A DNA stretch of 36,514 nucleotides from Pseudomonadota bacterium (GCA_025360865.1 JANYBG010000017.1:1-36514), one strand, 5' to 3'; shown: positions 1 through 8,703, counted from the stretch's first letter. Notes: generated from the letters alone by a model not told the origin. Numbers and translations: made by a program.

Positions 1-1
1 C

Positions 2-868
2 CGGCGCTTAGACTTGGGAGTCAGCCTGCCGGCTATCAGCACCGTGCACGCGGTGCTGAATCGGCACGGCCTTGTCAGCCGCGGTCGGCGACGGCATCAC
101 TTCAAGGCTCAAGGCAGCACCCTCTCCCGACCCGACCAACCCAACGAGTTGTGGTGCGCCGATTACAAGGGCGAGTTCATGCTCGCCGATCACCGCTACT
201 GCTATCCCTTGACCATCACAGACTTCGCTTCGCGTTACCTGCTGTGTTGCGAAGGCCTGCACAGCACCCGCGAGCAGTTCGCCTTCAGTGTCTTTGAAAG
301 AACCTTTAGGGATTACGGCCTGCCGCGCACCATCCGTACCGACAACGGAGTGCCGTTCGCCAGTTGCAGCACTTTCTTCGGCTTGAGCAAACTGTCCGTA
401 TGATGGCTGCGCTTGGGAATCGGTATCGAGCGCATCAAACCGGCTCATCCGGAGCAGAACGGCAGGCACGAACGCATGCATCTGACTCTGAAGAAAGAAG
501 CCACCAAGCCTGCCGGAAAGAACTTCCTGCATCAGCAGGCTCGCTTCGATGCCTTCACACGCGTCTACAACCACGAGCGGCCGCACCAGGCCCTGAACAT
601 GCGCTATCCGGCAGAACTCTTTAAGCCCTCCGTGCGCGCCTACGACGGCTTACCTGCGCTTGAATATCCCTTCCACGATCGCACCGTCGTCGTCACGCAA
701 TGTGGGCGCCTGTGCTTCGGTGGACGCAAAATCAACCTCAGCCAGGTCTTTGCAGGTCAGGCCGTCGGCGTCAGGGAGGTCGCCGACCACATCTGGTTGA
801 TCAGCTTCATGCACTACGACTTGGGCTTCTTCGACGATCAGTGCACCCGCGTCGAAATGTGCCAATAA
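2..868 (+). pseudogene. IS481-family transposase, 5' cut by window edge, one internal stop
   Basis: This is the integrase-core (DDE) transposase of an IS481-type insertion sequence. The reading frame is already open at base 2, so the N-terminal helix-turn-helix part lies outside the window. The catalytic residues are visible: Asp in WCADYKG (codon 161-163), Asp in RTDNGVPF (341-343) and Glu in GRHERMH (470-472). A TGA at 401-403 splits the frame after LSKLSV, and the frame continues without a shift into WLRLGIGIERIKP. The family normally has two Trp codons here, so a single TGG to TGA change explains the break. The C-terminal part (NHERPHQALNMRYPAEL, then LPALEYPFHDR) is full length. The protein is probably non-functional unless the stop is read through. 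Confidence in the family is high. Confidence 0.9.
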
Positions 869-870
869 CC

Positions 871-936
871 CCTTCAGTGCTAAGGTGTCAGGCGGTCTCA
901 ACGGGTCGGCGAAACACCTTCAGCTAATGTGTAGCT
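871..936 (+). repeat. Imperfect direct and inverted repeats between the two IS remnants
   Basis: Two related copies of a motif of about 20 bases (CCTTCAG, then CTAAGGTGT or CTAATGTGT, then AG) occur at about 871-890 and 917-936. AAGGTGT at 882-888 is also the inverse of ACACCTT at 914-920. The stretch lies just downstream of the IS481 transposase and just upstream of the IS30 transposase, so it may contain the right end of the first element and/or the left end of the second. No target-site duplication could be identified. Confidence 0.35.
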
Positions 937-951
937 TGGGAGGTGGATGTC

Positions 952-1871
952 ATGGGTCGTCACTCGAGAGTCTCGGACGCGCAACGCGTGGAACTTTGGC
1001 GGCGGTACCGTGCCGGCGAGACGGTACTGGATATCGCCAACGCCCTTGGCCAGAGTTCGACTGGTAATGTTTATCGTGTGCTGGAAGCCTACGGCGGCAT
1101 CACGCCGCCACAGCGCTGCCGCGCCCCGCGGGTGTTGAGTTTTTCAGAGCGCGAAGAGATATCCCGAGGCGTCGCGGCTGGCGAGACGATGCGCGCCATC
1201 GCGAGAAGACTCGGCCGGGCGATCTCCACTGTCAGCCAGGAGCTCTCGCGACATGGCGGCCGTTGCGCCTACCGCGCGGCACAGGCTGACCGCGAGGCTT
1301 GGCGGTCCGCCCGTCGACCCAAGCGCTGCCTGCTCGCCTGCAACCAGCCGTTGCAACGGCTGGTTGCAGCTAAACTGCAGCAGGACTGGTCGCCTCAGCA
1401 GATTGCAGCCTGGCTGCGAGACCAGTATCCCGGCAATCCGGAGAGGTGGGTGTCCCACGAGACCATCTACCGTAGCCTGTTCATTCAGGCTCGCGGTGCC
1501 TTAAAAAAGCAGCTCCTCGCGCATCTTCGCTCTGGGAGGCGCATCCGTCGTTCCCGTCATGCAGTCGACGGCCGAACTCGTGAACGCATACTGGGGGCGG
1601 TGTCCATACGCGAGCGGCCGGCCGAGGTCGAAGATCGAGCCGTTCCGGCAAAGTCTATTTTTGTGACCCGTTTAGCCCTTGGCAACGTGGCAGCAACGAG
1701 AACACTAACGGGCTCTTGCGACAGTATTATCCGAAGGGCATGGATCTCTCAGACGTCAGCCAGGCCCAACTGGATGTTGTGGCGAGAAAGCTCAATACTC
1801 GACCACGGCAGACTCTGGACTGGCAGACGCCAGCCCATATTTTGCGATTAAGTGTTTCGACAACCGGTTGA
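952..1871 (+). pseudogene. IS30-family transposase with internal deletion and frame change
   Basis: The ATG at 952 follows a good ribosome binding site (GGGAGGTGG). The first 230 or so residues match IS30-type transposases: an N-terminal helix-turn-helix (VLDIANALGQSS), a second one (MRAIARRLGRAISTVSQELSR) and the linker WSPQQIAAWL...HETIYRSLF. After [15 protein letters not shown] (about 1648) the family sequence jumps to [20 protein letters not shown] in another frame, and that frame runs to the TGA ending at 1871 (LSVSTTG). The missing block is roughly 75-80 codons of the usual protein. It contains the first two catalytic acids (GHWEGDL and TWDRG regions). Only the final Glu (NENTN) remains, so the element cannot transpose by itself. 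Confidence 0.9.
1338..1369. repeat. Perfect 32-bp palindrome inside the IS30 transposase
   Basis: The 32 bases centred on TTGCAA read identically on both strands with no central spacer (half-site CTGCAACCAGCCGTTG). They lie in codons for CNQPLQRLVAA, a region that is ordinary coding sequence in IS30 transposases. The palindrome may be a coincidence of codon use or may have formed during decay of the element. Confidence 0.8.
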
Positions 1872-2053
1872 GGCCAAGTCAGCGATCTGGCCGGAATACT
1901 CTGTAACCTATGTGCCCGAAAGCACAATCAAAGCGTTAGCCACGACCGGCACGGACGCGAGGTGCCCAGCATTCATTGGACACTGTTTAGGACCGCCATC
2001 GCCCGCTATCTGCAAGAAAAGTGATGGACCGCATTCGGGGACCAATGGGGCAA

Positions 2054-2920
2054 TCAGGAGCCGAAGACGTTCCAAAGGTAACTCGCTGCCCCACGAAGCT
2101 CGCGCAGAAACCTACGTATCGCAGCGTCTGACAGAAGATTCGTGCGCCGATACCAATTCTCAAGGATCACTCGGTTCGTTTGCCGCTTACACAGGTGCTT
2201 CGCGTAATAGGCGCCACGACCGATGTCGTACGCCTTTAATGTGGTGTGGAGATCGGCGTTTGACCTTCGTCCGTGATGATGCCTAACAGTCGGCGTTGGC
2301 GAATAAATCCCTGTAAACCCGCAGCACGACGCGCGGAACAGGAAATCGATGTCCTCGGCCGACCTTGTGACGGAACCCGCTCCGAGCCTGACGTCGAACG
2401 GGCCAATGACCTCTAGAACCCGTCGGCTAAAAGCCATATTTGCACCCATCATCGCCCCGGCGGGAATGAATGTGTTCGGGGGAAATAGCTCCGGCGTGGT
2501 GGAAGTTTTAGTCGAGATTCGGAGGTCAGCCGGGTCATGCAACAGTACTCGCCCACCGCAATAATCAATGCTTGGGAATGAGAAGACGTCAAGGATATCG
2601 TTCAAATATGACTGGGTTGGATAGCAATCATCATCAGTGAACGCGACTATGTCACCGCGAGCGTGACGCAGGCCGGCATTGCGCGCGCGCGAGAGGCCGA
2701 CAACAGGTTCGGACACAACGTCGACGCGCACGCTGGTCTTTGACTGGATCGATCGGATCCATTGCCAAGTGCCATCGGTCGAACCGTTGTCCACAACAAT
2801 GAGTTGCCAAGGCGCCCGGCACTGCAATCCTAATATGACAGCGAGCGCTGCTCGCAACGACGGAAACCGGTTCCGAGTGCAGACTATCAGCGTGAGGCGC
2901 TCTTTCGCGTGGGACGTCAT
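2054..2920 (-). CDS. Family 2 glycosyltransferase
   Basis: This predicted inverting glycosyltransferase of the GT-A fold (GT2) would transfer a sugar from a nucleotide sugar to a growing polysaccharide or lipid-linked acceptor on the inner membrane face. The 288 residues show the family order: LTLIVCTRNR at the N-terminus, VVDNGSTDGT at 42-51, the metal-binding TDDDC at 95-99, the acceptor-side SAEDIDFLFR around 187-196, and an HHH at 214-216. No membrane segment is seen. The ATG at 2920 is the first in frame. The gene stands alone next to IS remnants and looks less GC-rich than most of the window, which suggests it arrived by transfer. The sugar and acceptor cannot be deduced. Confidence 0.88.
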   Translation of the reverse strand: MTSHAKERLTLIVCTRNRFPSLRAALAVILGLQCRAPWQLIVVDNGSTDGTWQWIRSIQSKTSVRVDVVSEPVVGLSRARNAGLRHARGDIVAFTDDDCYPTQSYLNDILDVFSFPSIDYCGGRVLLHDPADLRISTKTSTTPELFPPNTFIPAGAMMGANMAFSRRVLEVIGPFDVRLGAGSVTRSAEDIDFLFRASCCGFTGIYSPTPTVRHHHGRRSNADLHTTLKAYDIGRGAYYAKHLCKRQTNRVILENWYRRTNLLSDAAIRRFLRELRGAASYLWNVFGS

Positions 2921-3359
2921 GCGTAAGTCCGGTTATCGACGTTCACTCGGCTCAAGCCTTGAGCCAGACATCGAGGCTGTGGATCGTGAGTTTTTTCAGC
3001 CTCCAAGTCCACGCCAAATCAGGCTAAGTGAGAGGTTCGGAGCATTCTGTTGTGAACCGGCGTCGAGGATTGAACATTGCCCGCAGTGCTTGCTCGTTCT
3101 CCGCGCATCGCTGGACTGGGATTGACTTTCCGACTCATCGAGCTCGTCTGGCGATCCCGCTTGGATATCGACTGCCGTGTGCGAATCGCCTGAGATGACG
3201 GTCCCTTCTCGTCTTCCACGACCGATTCGGAAACCGGACAGAGAATGCCATTGCCGGTTCTCTTTCGGGGCGTCTCATTCAAGCCCGTGTCCCGGTGGGG
3301 AACCAGAACGGGACGGGTCGATTGCTGAAAGGTACGTCTCCCGTTAGGGAACGTACTAT
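2921..3359. other. Gene-free stretch between glycosyltransferase and peptidase
   Basis: About 440 bases without a convincing gene. Short open frames exist on both strands, but they lack a ribosome binding site and family-like sequence. The only structured element seen is the hairpin at 3332-3356 next to the peptidase stop codon. Confidence 0.5.
3332..3356 (-). terminator. Candidate terminator hairpin of the cysteine peptidase gene
   Basis: A stem of GTACGT/ACGTAC plus TCCC/GGGA, with one bulged base and a four-base loop, starts a few bases beyond the TAG stop on the minus strand. It is followed by only a short T-rich tail (CTTTC). It could act as a weak intrinsic terminator. Confidence 0.4.
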
Positions 3360-4772
3360 CTATGACTGACGGTCTCGCCGCTGATCGCGGTAGCGTTGCA
3401 GGTCGCGCTGAATAGCTTGTTTCAGTTTGCGGAGCTGCTTATCAGCGGGCACTGCCACGCCGGCGACCGCACCGATCGAAGGATCCGTCGCAGCCGGGAT
3501 GAGGGTTGCCTTCTTGCCTTTGCCGTAGGCCGCGAAGAACGCGACCTCGCCCGGTACTGAGACCATGTAAAAGCTGTCGACGGGGAGATGTTCTTGCGCC
3601 GCATAGCGTGCCCGGAAAGCCACCAGACGCTGGGTAATCTCGAGATTCGCATAGCCTCCGCGCTGCCAACGGCCGTCCATGAACAGCATTAGGAATGCAT
3701 CGACGACCTCACCCTGCGACTCCACGGGAAACAGGATCGCCGAGGTGGTGCCGGCCAGGAGTCGGGTGGGATCGTCTGAGCGCAAGAGGTGCGCGAAGCT
3801 GAGGCCCACGATCGGAAAAGGAACACCGAGGGAACGCGGCGCGGCGCCTGATACCCGCAGATCGAGCTGCCGGCTCTCGGGCAGCGCCATATTAAGTGCC
3901 TTGGCGAAGCTCAGCTGCGGCCGCGCCCTCGACGGGGGCGGCGGGTGATTGTGAAACCCCACAGGGTCTGGGGGCGGAGGCGGCGGACCCGCGTCAACCC
4001 TGAGGACGGGGGCGTCTGGAGCGATCACCGCGAGATGCCACTGGTCGCCCTCATGCGCGGGGGTGACAGTGACCCCCATGTCGTTCCCCGGAGTAGTGTA
4101 GGTGCTGAAATAGACCCACCGACTGTGCTCCGAGGTGGCGGAGACTCCTGGCGCCGGCCCACACGCCGGCACAACGGACGGCGGCGCCATCGGCACGGGC
4201 CAGGGATCCCAGATCTGGAGATACTGCGTGCCGCTGCTGTCCCTCTCGTCCGAGTAACCCGTCGCAACCAACTGGTGCTTACCTACGGGTAGCGAGCCGG
4301 TGGCGTCTTCAGGATAGTCCCACATGAACAGGAACGGACGCCCCGCGTCAATCTCCTGTCTTGCGGCGTCCCACGTGAGGCCCACGCTGTTGTCGCCGGT
4401 AGCGGATGGAGTGCCGCTGAACCCTGTATTGACGGTGAGTCCGTGCAGAAGCGGGACTCCCCAGCCGTTGCAGTTCCCGAGATTAGCCTCGCAATTCGAC
4501 GCGGCGGTGCCCCACTTATAGGCGGCTTCCAACGCCTGGCTTGTGGGGAAGAGTGCGGGAGTTGCCGCCGGCGGGCTCGTGAGTGGCGGACAACTCGGGT
4601 AGAACTGGTTGACGGCGAGCACGTCGGCTGCTGCCCAACACAGCTTGCTCGCGTACTGCGGCTCGGAATCCGTCAGCAGCAACGTCTTGCTCGCAGCCCG
4701 CGCCATCAGCGGTACGGTCATGATGAGTAACGCAGTGCAGCACGCGAACGAGGCGGGACACCGAGTTTTCAT
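3360..4772 (-). CDS. Secreted papain-fold (C39/C70-like) cysteine peptidase with proline-rich linker
   Basis: The 470-residue product begins with a signal peptide (hydrophobic 8-25, ending ARAAS). Residues 30-200 look like a papain-like peptidase: a Cys-Trp dyad in KLCWAAADVLAVN (Cys45), a His in VGKHQLVATGY (His166) and an Asp in IWDPWP (Asp189), in the order typical of C39-like and staphopain-like proteins. A linker with six- and four-proline runs (about 258-285) leads to a C-terminal domain of unknown function (about 290-450) and a basic, Gln/Arg-rich tail. It probably acts in the periplasm or outside the cell. It diverges from the lipoprotein gene 190 bases away, so the two may be co-regulated. 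The catalytic assignment is by motif only; a non-peptidase papain-fold protein is possible. Confidence 0.65.
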   Translation of the reverse strand: MKTRCPASFACCTALLIMTVPLMARAASKTLLLTDSEPQYASKLCWAAADVLAVNQFYPSCPPLTSPPAATPALFPTSQALEAAYKWGTAASNCEANLGNCNGWGVPLLHGLTVNTGFSGTPSATGDNSVGLTWDAARQEIDAGRPFLFMWDYPEDATGSLPVGKHQLVATGYSDERDSSGTQYLQIWDPWPVPMAPPSVVPACGPAPGVSATSEHSRWVYFSTYTTPGNDMGVTVTPAHEGDQWHLAVIAPDAPVLRVDAGPPPPPPDPVGFHNHPPPPSRARPQLSFAKALNMALPESRQLDLRVSGAAPRSLGVPFPIVGLSFAHLLRSDDPTRLLAGTTSAILFPVESQGEVVDAFLMLFMDGRWQRGGYANLEITQRLVAFRARYAAQEHLPVDSFYMVSVPGEVAFFAAYGKGKKATLIPAATDPSIGAVAGVAVPADKQLRKLKQAIQRDLQRYRDQRRDRQS

Positions 4773-4883
4773 GCGTATTCTTATAGTGGATCGGTCAGTG
4801 GCAGTTTGAACCAGCTGCGCGTACAGTCAACTGGAAGCAGGCAATACGAAAAAGGCAGTCAACACTAAACGAGGGGGCGAGCG

Positions 4884-4967
4884 ATGGTCACTGAAAAAAC
4901 TCGATCCACGAAGAGCGGATCGAAAGCGTTTCCGCGCGACGAACTGGGCCGGGAGCTGCGAACATGA
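4884..4967 (+). CDS. 27-residue ORF overlapping the lipoprotein start (ATGA)
   Basis: The ATG at 4884 follows a purine-rich stretch (GAGGGGGCGAGCG) that can serve as a ribosome binding site. The frame encodes 27 mostly polar, basic residues (starts MVTEKTRSTKSG, ends ELGRELRT). Its TGA overlaps the ATG of the next gene in the four-base ATGA arrangement, which is typical of translational coupling. It has no signal peptide or known motif. It may be a real micro-protein or a leader that sets translation of the lipoprotein. There is no homology evidence. Confidence 0.4.
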   Translation: MVTEKTRSTKSGSKAFPRDELGRELRT

Positions 4968-5494
4968 CCATTCCCCGGCGTGATTTATTGACCGGCGCCT
5001 CGTTGGTTCTCGTGGGAAGCGCCAGCGGGTGCGGAAAGGGAAATCCGGGCAATCCGGGCAATCCGGGCAATCCGGATCTGCTTCGCACTCAGTTCATTGC
5101 GGATTTCACCGCGGCGTTCATTGGTGATCCGACAAGAATCAGCCCGGGTCAGGTAGACCGTTGGCCGGACCCGAACCGCATTTGGCCGGCACCCGGACAA
5201 ACAAAAAATGACATCGTTACCGACTATGCGACGTTCGTGAACGTGCTGATGACGGTGGGGTATGTCATGGCGCCGCCGCCTGCCGCCCCGAGCGGCTCAC
5301 TGGGCGCCCGGATCGCGCAGTTCCTGCAGGCGCGGAATTGGCCGACTGGGACCACGGTCCCGCCGGAATACAGGGCTGAGCTGCCCACCGTCCACCTCGC
5401 GGAGATCTCGGTGATCCTTGACCGCCTGCTGCAGGCGGTCAACTCGTTTGGGGACGGTGCAGGTGGCGGCGGCAGTAGCTGGCCGCATCACTGA
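4964..5494 (+). CDS. Tat-type lipoprotein of unknown function
   Basis: The 176-residue product starts with a twin-arginine-like leader (MTIPRRDLLTGASLVLVG) that ends in a lipobox (GSASGC), so it is probably exported folded and lipid-anchored at Cys23. A short (NPG)n spacer follows. The rest (about 36-170) is not recognised; it contains LGARIAQFLQARNWP and a Gly-rich tail. The start codon overlaps the stop of a 27-codon ORF, and the gene ends 18 bases before the convergent kinase gene. The leader resembles those of small subunits and assembly partners of periplasmic dehydrogenases, but no cofactor motif is visible, so no function is assigned. Confidence 0.75.
   Translation: MTIPRRDLLTGASLVLVGSASGCGKGNPGNPGNPGNPDLLRTQFIADFTAAFIGDPTRISPGQVDRWPDPNRIWPAPGQTKNDIVTDYATFVNVLMTVGYVMAPPPAAPSGSLGARIAQFLQARNWPTGTTVPPEYRAELPTVHLAEISVILDRLLQAVNSFGDGAGGGGSSWPHH
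5042..5075 (+). repeat. Nine-base tandem repeat (AATCCGGGC) coding Asn-Pro-Gly
   Basis: Three perfect copies of AATCCGGGC (5042-5068) and a partial fourth follow the lipobox Cys codon. They encode the NPG spacer of the lipoprotein. Perfect identity at DNA level, including the third codon positions, suggests recent expansion by slippage, so the copy number may vary between strains. Confidence 0.8.
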
Positions 5495-5512
5495 CGCCTG
5501 ACGCCCAATCTC

Positions 5513-8452
5513 TCACGATTGCGGTGGCGTTGCCGCCGCCTCCGGCGCAAGTGTTCTGACGTTCGCTTCGTTGTCAGCGCGTACGCGTTCCAGCAGCGCG
5601 CGGAAGTCGGCCCGAGGACGCAAGGTGGAGAAATACGGCTCGCGCTCGGCGAGCCAAGCGTCGCGCCAGCCCTGATCCGCAGCGCGCTGCAGAGCGCGCA
5701 TCGCCCCTGCTACGTCCCCGCGCAAAGCCGCCACCTGCGCCTGCAGCTCATACACCCCGTGGCGGCGCATGCCCGCCGCGGTCAACCGATCGAGCAGCGC
5801 CGTAAGCGCGGTCAACTGTTGCGCTGCTCCCGCCGCATCGCCAGTCGCCTGGTGCGCCGCAGCGGCGATCAGCAGATAAGCGCGCCCGGTGCGCGCGAGC
5901 CACGGGCTGGCAAGGTCATCGGGCCTGAGTTCGGTCGAGGCAAGTGCCCGGTCGACGAACGCCCGCGCGGCTTGGGGCTCGCCTGCGAGCAGCTCCACGT
6001 TCGCCAGCTCAAATAGCACGCCGGGGTCGCTCGCATCGGCGAGGCGCTGCGCGGCAATCCGCTGGTGCAGCGCCTCGAGACCACCGCCGGCGTATGCCGT
6101 GACGAGTCCGATCCAGCTGAGCCAGGGGGTGGCATTAGTATTCCCAGTCGCGACGACCGCCGCGTCGTAGCTCTCGCGTGCCCGTTCCGGAAGACCGAGA
6201 CTCAACAGCCAGTGTCCGCGCTGCGCGTAGAGTTCCTGAGCGTCGGCTGAGCGCGAGAGGGCGACGCTATTCCAGCGCAGCGCCTCGGCGAGCCGGCCGC
6301 GCGCCTCTTCCAGGTCGCTCGACACGCTATAAGCGGATACAGACTGCGGGTCGAGGCTGCGGGAGCGGTCGCAGGCTGCGGCCGCACCGTCGTATTGCCC
6401 CAGATCTGCGAGCGCAGTGCATCGTTGCGCGGCGAGGTTGTAATCCAGCGGATCAAGATCGGCGGCGTGACTGTAGTAGCGCAGCGCGTCGCGCGGCTGA
6501 CCGTTGACGAGGTAGTAGAAACCGAGCTCAGAGGCTGCGTCGCGAGAGTTGGGATTGAGCGCCTCGGCATGATGCAGGTCACGCAGTGCCGCATCATGCC
6601 GCAGCAGCTCTGTCTCAAGCGCGCCACGCACCACATACACGTCGGCGAGGCGCGGCGCCTGTTTCGCGGCGCGTTCCAGCAGAGGCATGGCGTCGCCCGC
6701 GATATCCACGATGGGTCGGTCGTTGAAATAGCGCTGATTCAGGTACGCGTAGGCGAGCCCGACCTGCGCGAGCGCGAAGCTCGGATCGAAATTGATGGCT
6801 TGCCGGTACAGCTCGATGGCGCGCTCGTTGTCCTGCTTGGTTCCTTGCTGCTGATGATGGCGCGCGACGAGGTAGAGCGCGTAGGCCTGCGCACTGGAGC
6901 TGCGCCGTTCGCTCAGGTTGGCGATCGCCACGCCCGTCAACCGAAGCTCCAGATTGTTGGCGACTGACCGTGCCACCTCTTCCTGCATCAGGATGACATT
7001 GGTCGACGCGGCATCATAGGAACCGGACCAGAGGTTGTAGCCGTCGCGCGTGGAGATGAGCTGCACGCTTACGCGCAAGACATTGCCGGCGCGCCGCAGC
7101 GTGCCTTCGAGCACGTGCGTTGCGCCGAGCTGGCGACCGATCTCGCGCACGTCAGTCTGACGGTCGCGAAATACGAACGCCGAGCTGCGCGCAACAACCC
7201 GCAACATCGGGATCTGCGCAAGCCAGTTGGAGAGCTCCTCCGTGATCCCGTCACTTAAGGGCTGCTCGGTCTTGCCGACGCTCAGATCGACGAATGGCAG
7301 CACCGCGATCGCCGTCTGACCGTTCGAGGTCGCTCCCTCCACCACGACCGAGTGCCGGGATACCCACCACCTATCGAGTAAGTAGGTCAGGCCCACAGCT
7401 GCGATCGCAATGAGGATCGCCGCGCTGAGGAGGGCGACTGGCCGAGCGCGGGGCCTGGTGTCAGCGCCGAGCCCGGCGAGCAGTGCTTCCACGGTGCTGG
7501 TGCGTGCCTCCCGGTCAAAGGCCAGCCCTTTTGCCAGCGCCGCATTCTGTCCCCGCGACAGCCCCTGGAGCGGCGGCACCTGGGTACCCGCTGCCCGAGC
7601 GTCGAGCGCGCTGAGTTCCCCGAATGGGCGCTCCCCGCAGAGCATCTCGTAGATCACGCAGGCGAAGGAGTAAATGTCATCGCGCCGGTCCGCCTCCTTC
7701 CCCTCGAGCATCTCGCAGCTGGCATAGGCGGGTGTGAGGGCGCGCGGCCCGGAATCGGCGTGCAGTAGCGGACCGCGCGACACCCGCGCAATGCCGAAGT
7801 CGAGCAGTTTGGTCCTGCCCGAGATTGTCCGGAACACATTCGCAGGCTTCAAGTCGCTGTGGATCACGTTGTGGTCATGCGCGTTGCCCAGCGCCTTGCC
7901 CACGTCCTCAATGATTGGCCAGGCGTGACTGAAGGGCAGGCCGCGGCCAAACTCCTCATCGAGCAGCATGTCCAGCGACTTGCCTTCGAGATACTCCATC
8001 AATACATAGAGCCTCTGGCCATCCACATTCACCGAATGCGCGTCGACAATGTTGGGATGGCTCAGCTTGCGCGTCTTACGGACCTCCTCCCTCAGCAGCG
8101 TGAGGATCGCGGGGTGCAACTCCTCCTTGAGAACCTTGATGGCGAACCTCTCGCCGGGCACCTGCTCATCGGCGGCCAGGTACACCACCCCCATCCCCCC
8201 CTCACCGAGCTCGCGCTCTATGCGGTAGCGGCCGCCGAGCAGATGGCCAATCGCAAGCCGCACGCTGTTGGATGACATGGCCGTTTGCGCTCGCCCGGTC
8301 GCGCCTCGGCGGCGCCCCTGAGGCTGCGTCTCCGGAAGTTCTGCGGGGGGTGGGCCTTCTTGTGCGCACGCTGACAGCTGCGGATCGACTTCGGCCTCCC
8401 GCGGTGAGGCTGCGGTGGACAGGGATGCGCGGTCCTTTTCTTCTGCGGTCAT
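5513..8452 (-). CDS. Transmembrane Ser/Thr protein kinase with TolB/FlgO-like and TPR domains
   Basis: A 979-residue Hanks-type kinase fused to a sensor-like tail. Residues 73-330 form the kinase: GEGGMG loop (83-88), Lys106 in AIKVL, HSDLKPANV with Asp200, and DFGIAR with Asp218. The usual HRD is HSD, and the APE-equivalent reads YASCEM. One membrane helix (about 339-358) follows. Residues about 380-510 contain a TolB/FlgO-like domain (IAVLPFVDLS, LSDGITEELS, LEGTLRRAG), and 520-930 is a TPR array (FDPSFALAQVGLAY, LDPLDYNLAAQ). The topology predicts a cytoplasmic kinase and a periplasmic TolB-TPR part. A second in-frame Met (residue 59, MSSNSV) just before the kinase domain is an alternative start. 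It shares its tail architecture with the two full-length TIR proteins in this window and lies near an FHA-domain regulator, a possible phospho-reader. Confidence 0.9.
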   Translation of the reverse strand: MTAEEKDRASLSTAASPREAEVDPQLSACAQEGPPPAELPETQPQGRRRGATGRAQTAMSSNSVRLAIGHLLGGRYRIERELGEGGMGVVYLAADEQVPGERFAIKVLKEELHPAILTLLREEVRKTRKLSHPNIVDAHSVNVDGQRLYVLMEYLEGKSLDMLLDEEFGRGLPFSHAWPIIEDVGKALGNAHDHNVIHSDLKPANVFRTISGRTKLLDFGIARVSRGPLLHADSGPRALTPAYASCEMLEGKEADRRDDIYSFACVIYEMLCGERPFGELSALDARAAGTQVPPLQGLSRGQNAALAKGLAFDREARTSTVEALLAGLGADTRPRARPVALLSAAILIAIAAVGLTYLLDRWWVSRHSVVVEGATSNGQTAIAVLPFVDLSVGKTEQPLSDGITEELSNWLAQIPMLRVVARSSAFVFRDRQTDVREIGRQLGATHVLEGTLRRAGNVLRVSVQLISTRDGYNLWSGSYDAASTNVILMQEEVARSVANNLELRLTGVAIANLSERRSSSAQAYALYLVARHHQQQGTKQDNERAIELYRQAINFDPSFALAQVGLAYAYLNQRYFNDRPIVDIAGDAMPLLERAAKQAPRLADVYVVRGALETELLRHDAALRDLHHAEALNPNSRDAASELGFYYLVNGQPRDALRYYSHAADLDPLDYNLAAQRCTALADLGQYDGAAAACDRSRSLDPQSVSAYSVSSDLEEARGRLAEALRWNSVALSRSADAQELYAQRGHWLLSLGLPERARESYDAAVVATGNTNATPWLSWIGLVTAYAGGGLEALHQRIAAQRLADASDPGVLFELANVELLAGEPQAARAFVDRALASTELRPDDLASPWLARTGRAYLLIAAAAHQATGDAAGAAQQLTALTALLDRLTAAGMRRHGVYELQAQVAALRGDVAGAMRALQRAADQGWRDAWLAEREPYFSTLRPRADFRALLERVRADNEANVRTLAPEAAATPPQS

Positions 8453-8703
8453 CTAGTGCGCCTTGGTGGTCGGCAAAAGCATGCGCCCACTCGGCCAATA
8501 ACAGCAAATTCGATCCGCGCCGGCGGTAAACGCGCAGTTACGCGGATCCGCCGTAATTGCGTAAGCGCGCAAGATTTCACTGCTTCCTAAGATCTCCCTA
8601 AGGACCGCCGGGTGGCTCGTGGGTAATGTCACTCCCGAGGCTGAGAACTACCGATACGTCCGAAGCCGCAGTGAAGTTCCCAAATCCAAGACAGGAGACC
8701 GTC

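Noticed and set aside
401-412. Apparent frameshift between two IS481 ORFs
   Set aside because: Both parts are in the same frame; a single TGA stop separates them, so it is a nonsense change and not a shift or programmed frameshift.
8557-8593. TTGCGT and TAAGAT as a promoter for the UrcA-family gene
   Set aside because: The spacing is about 25 bases, too long for a sigma-70 promoter.
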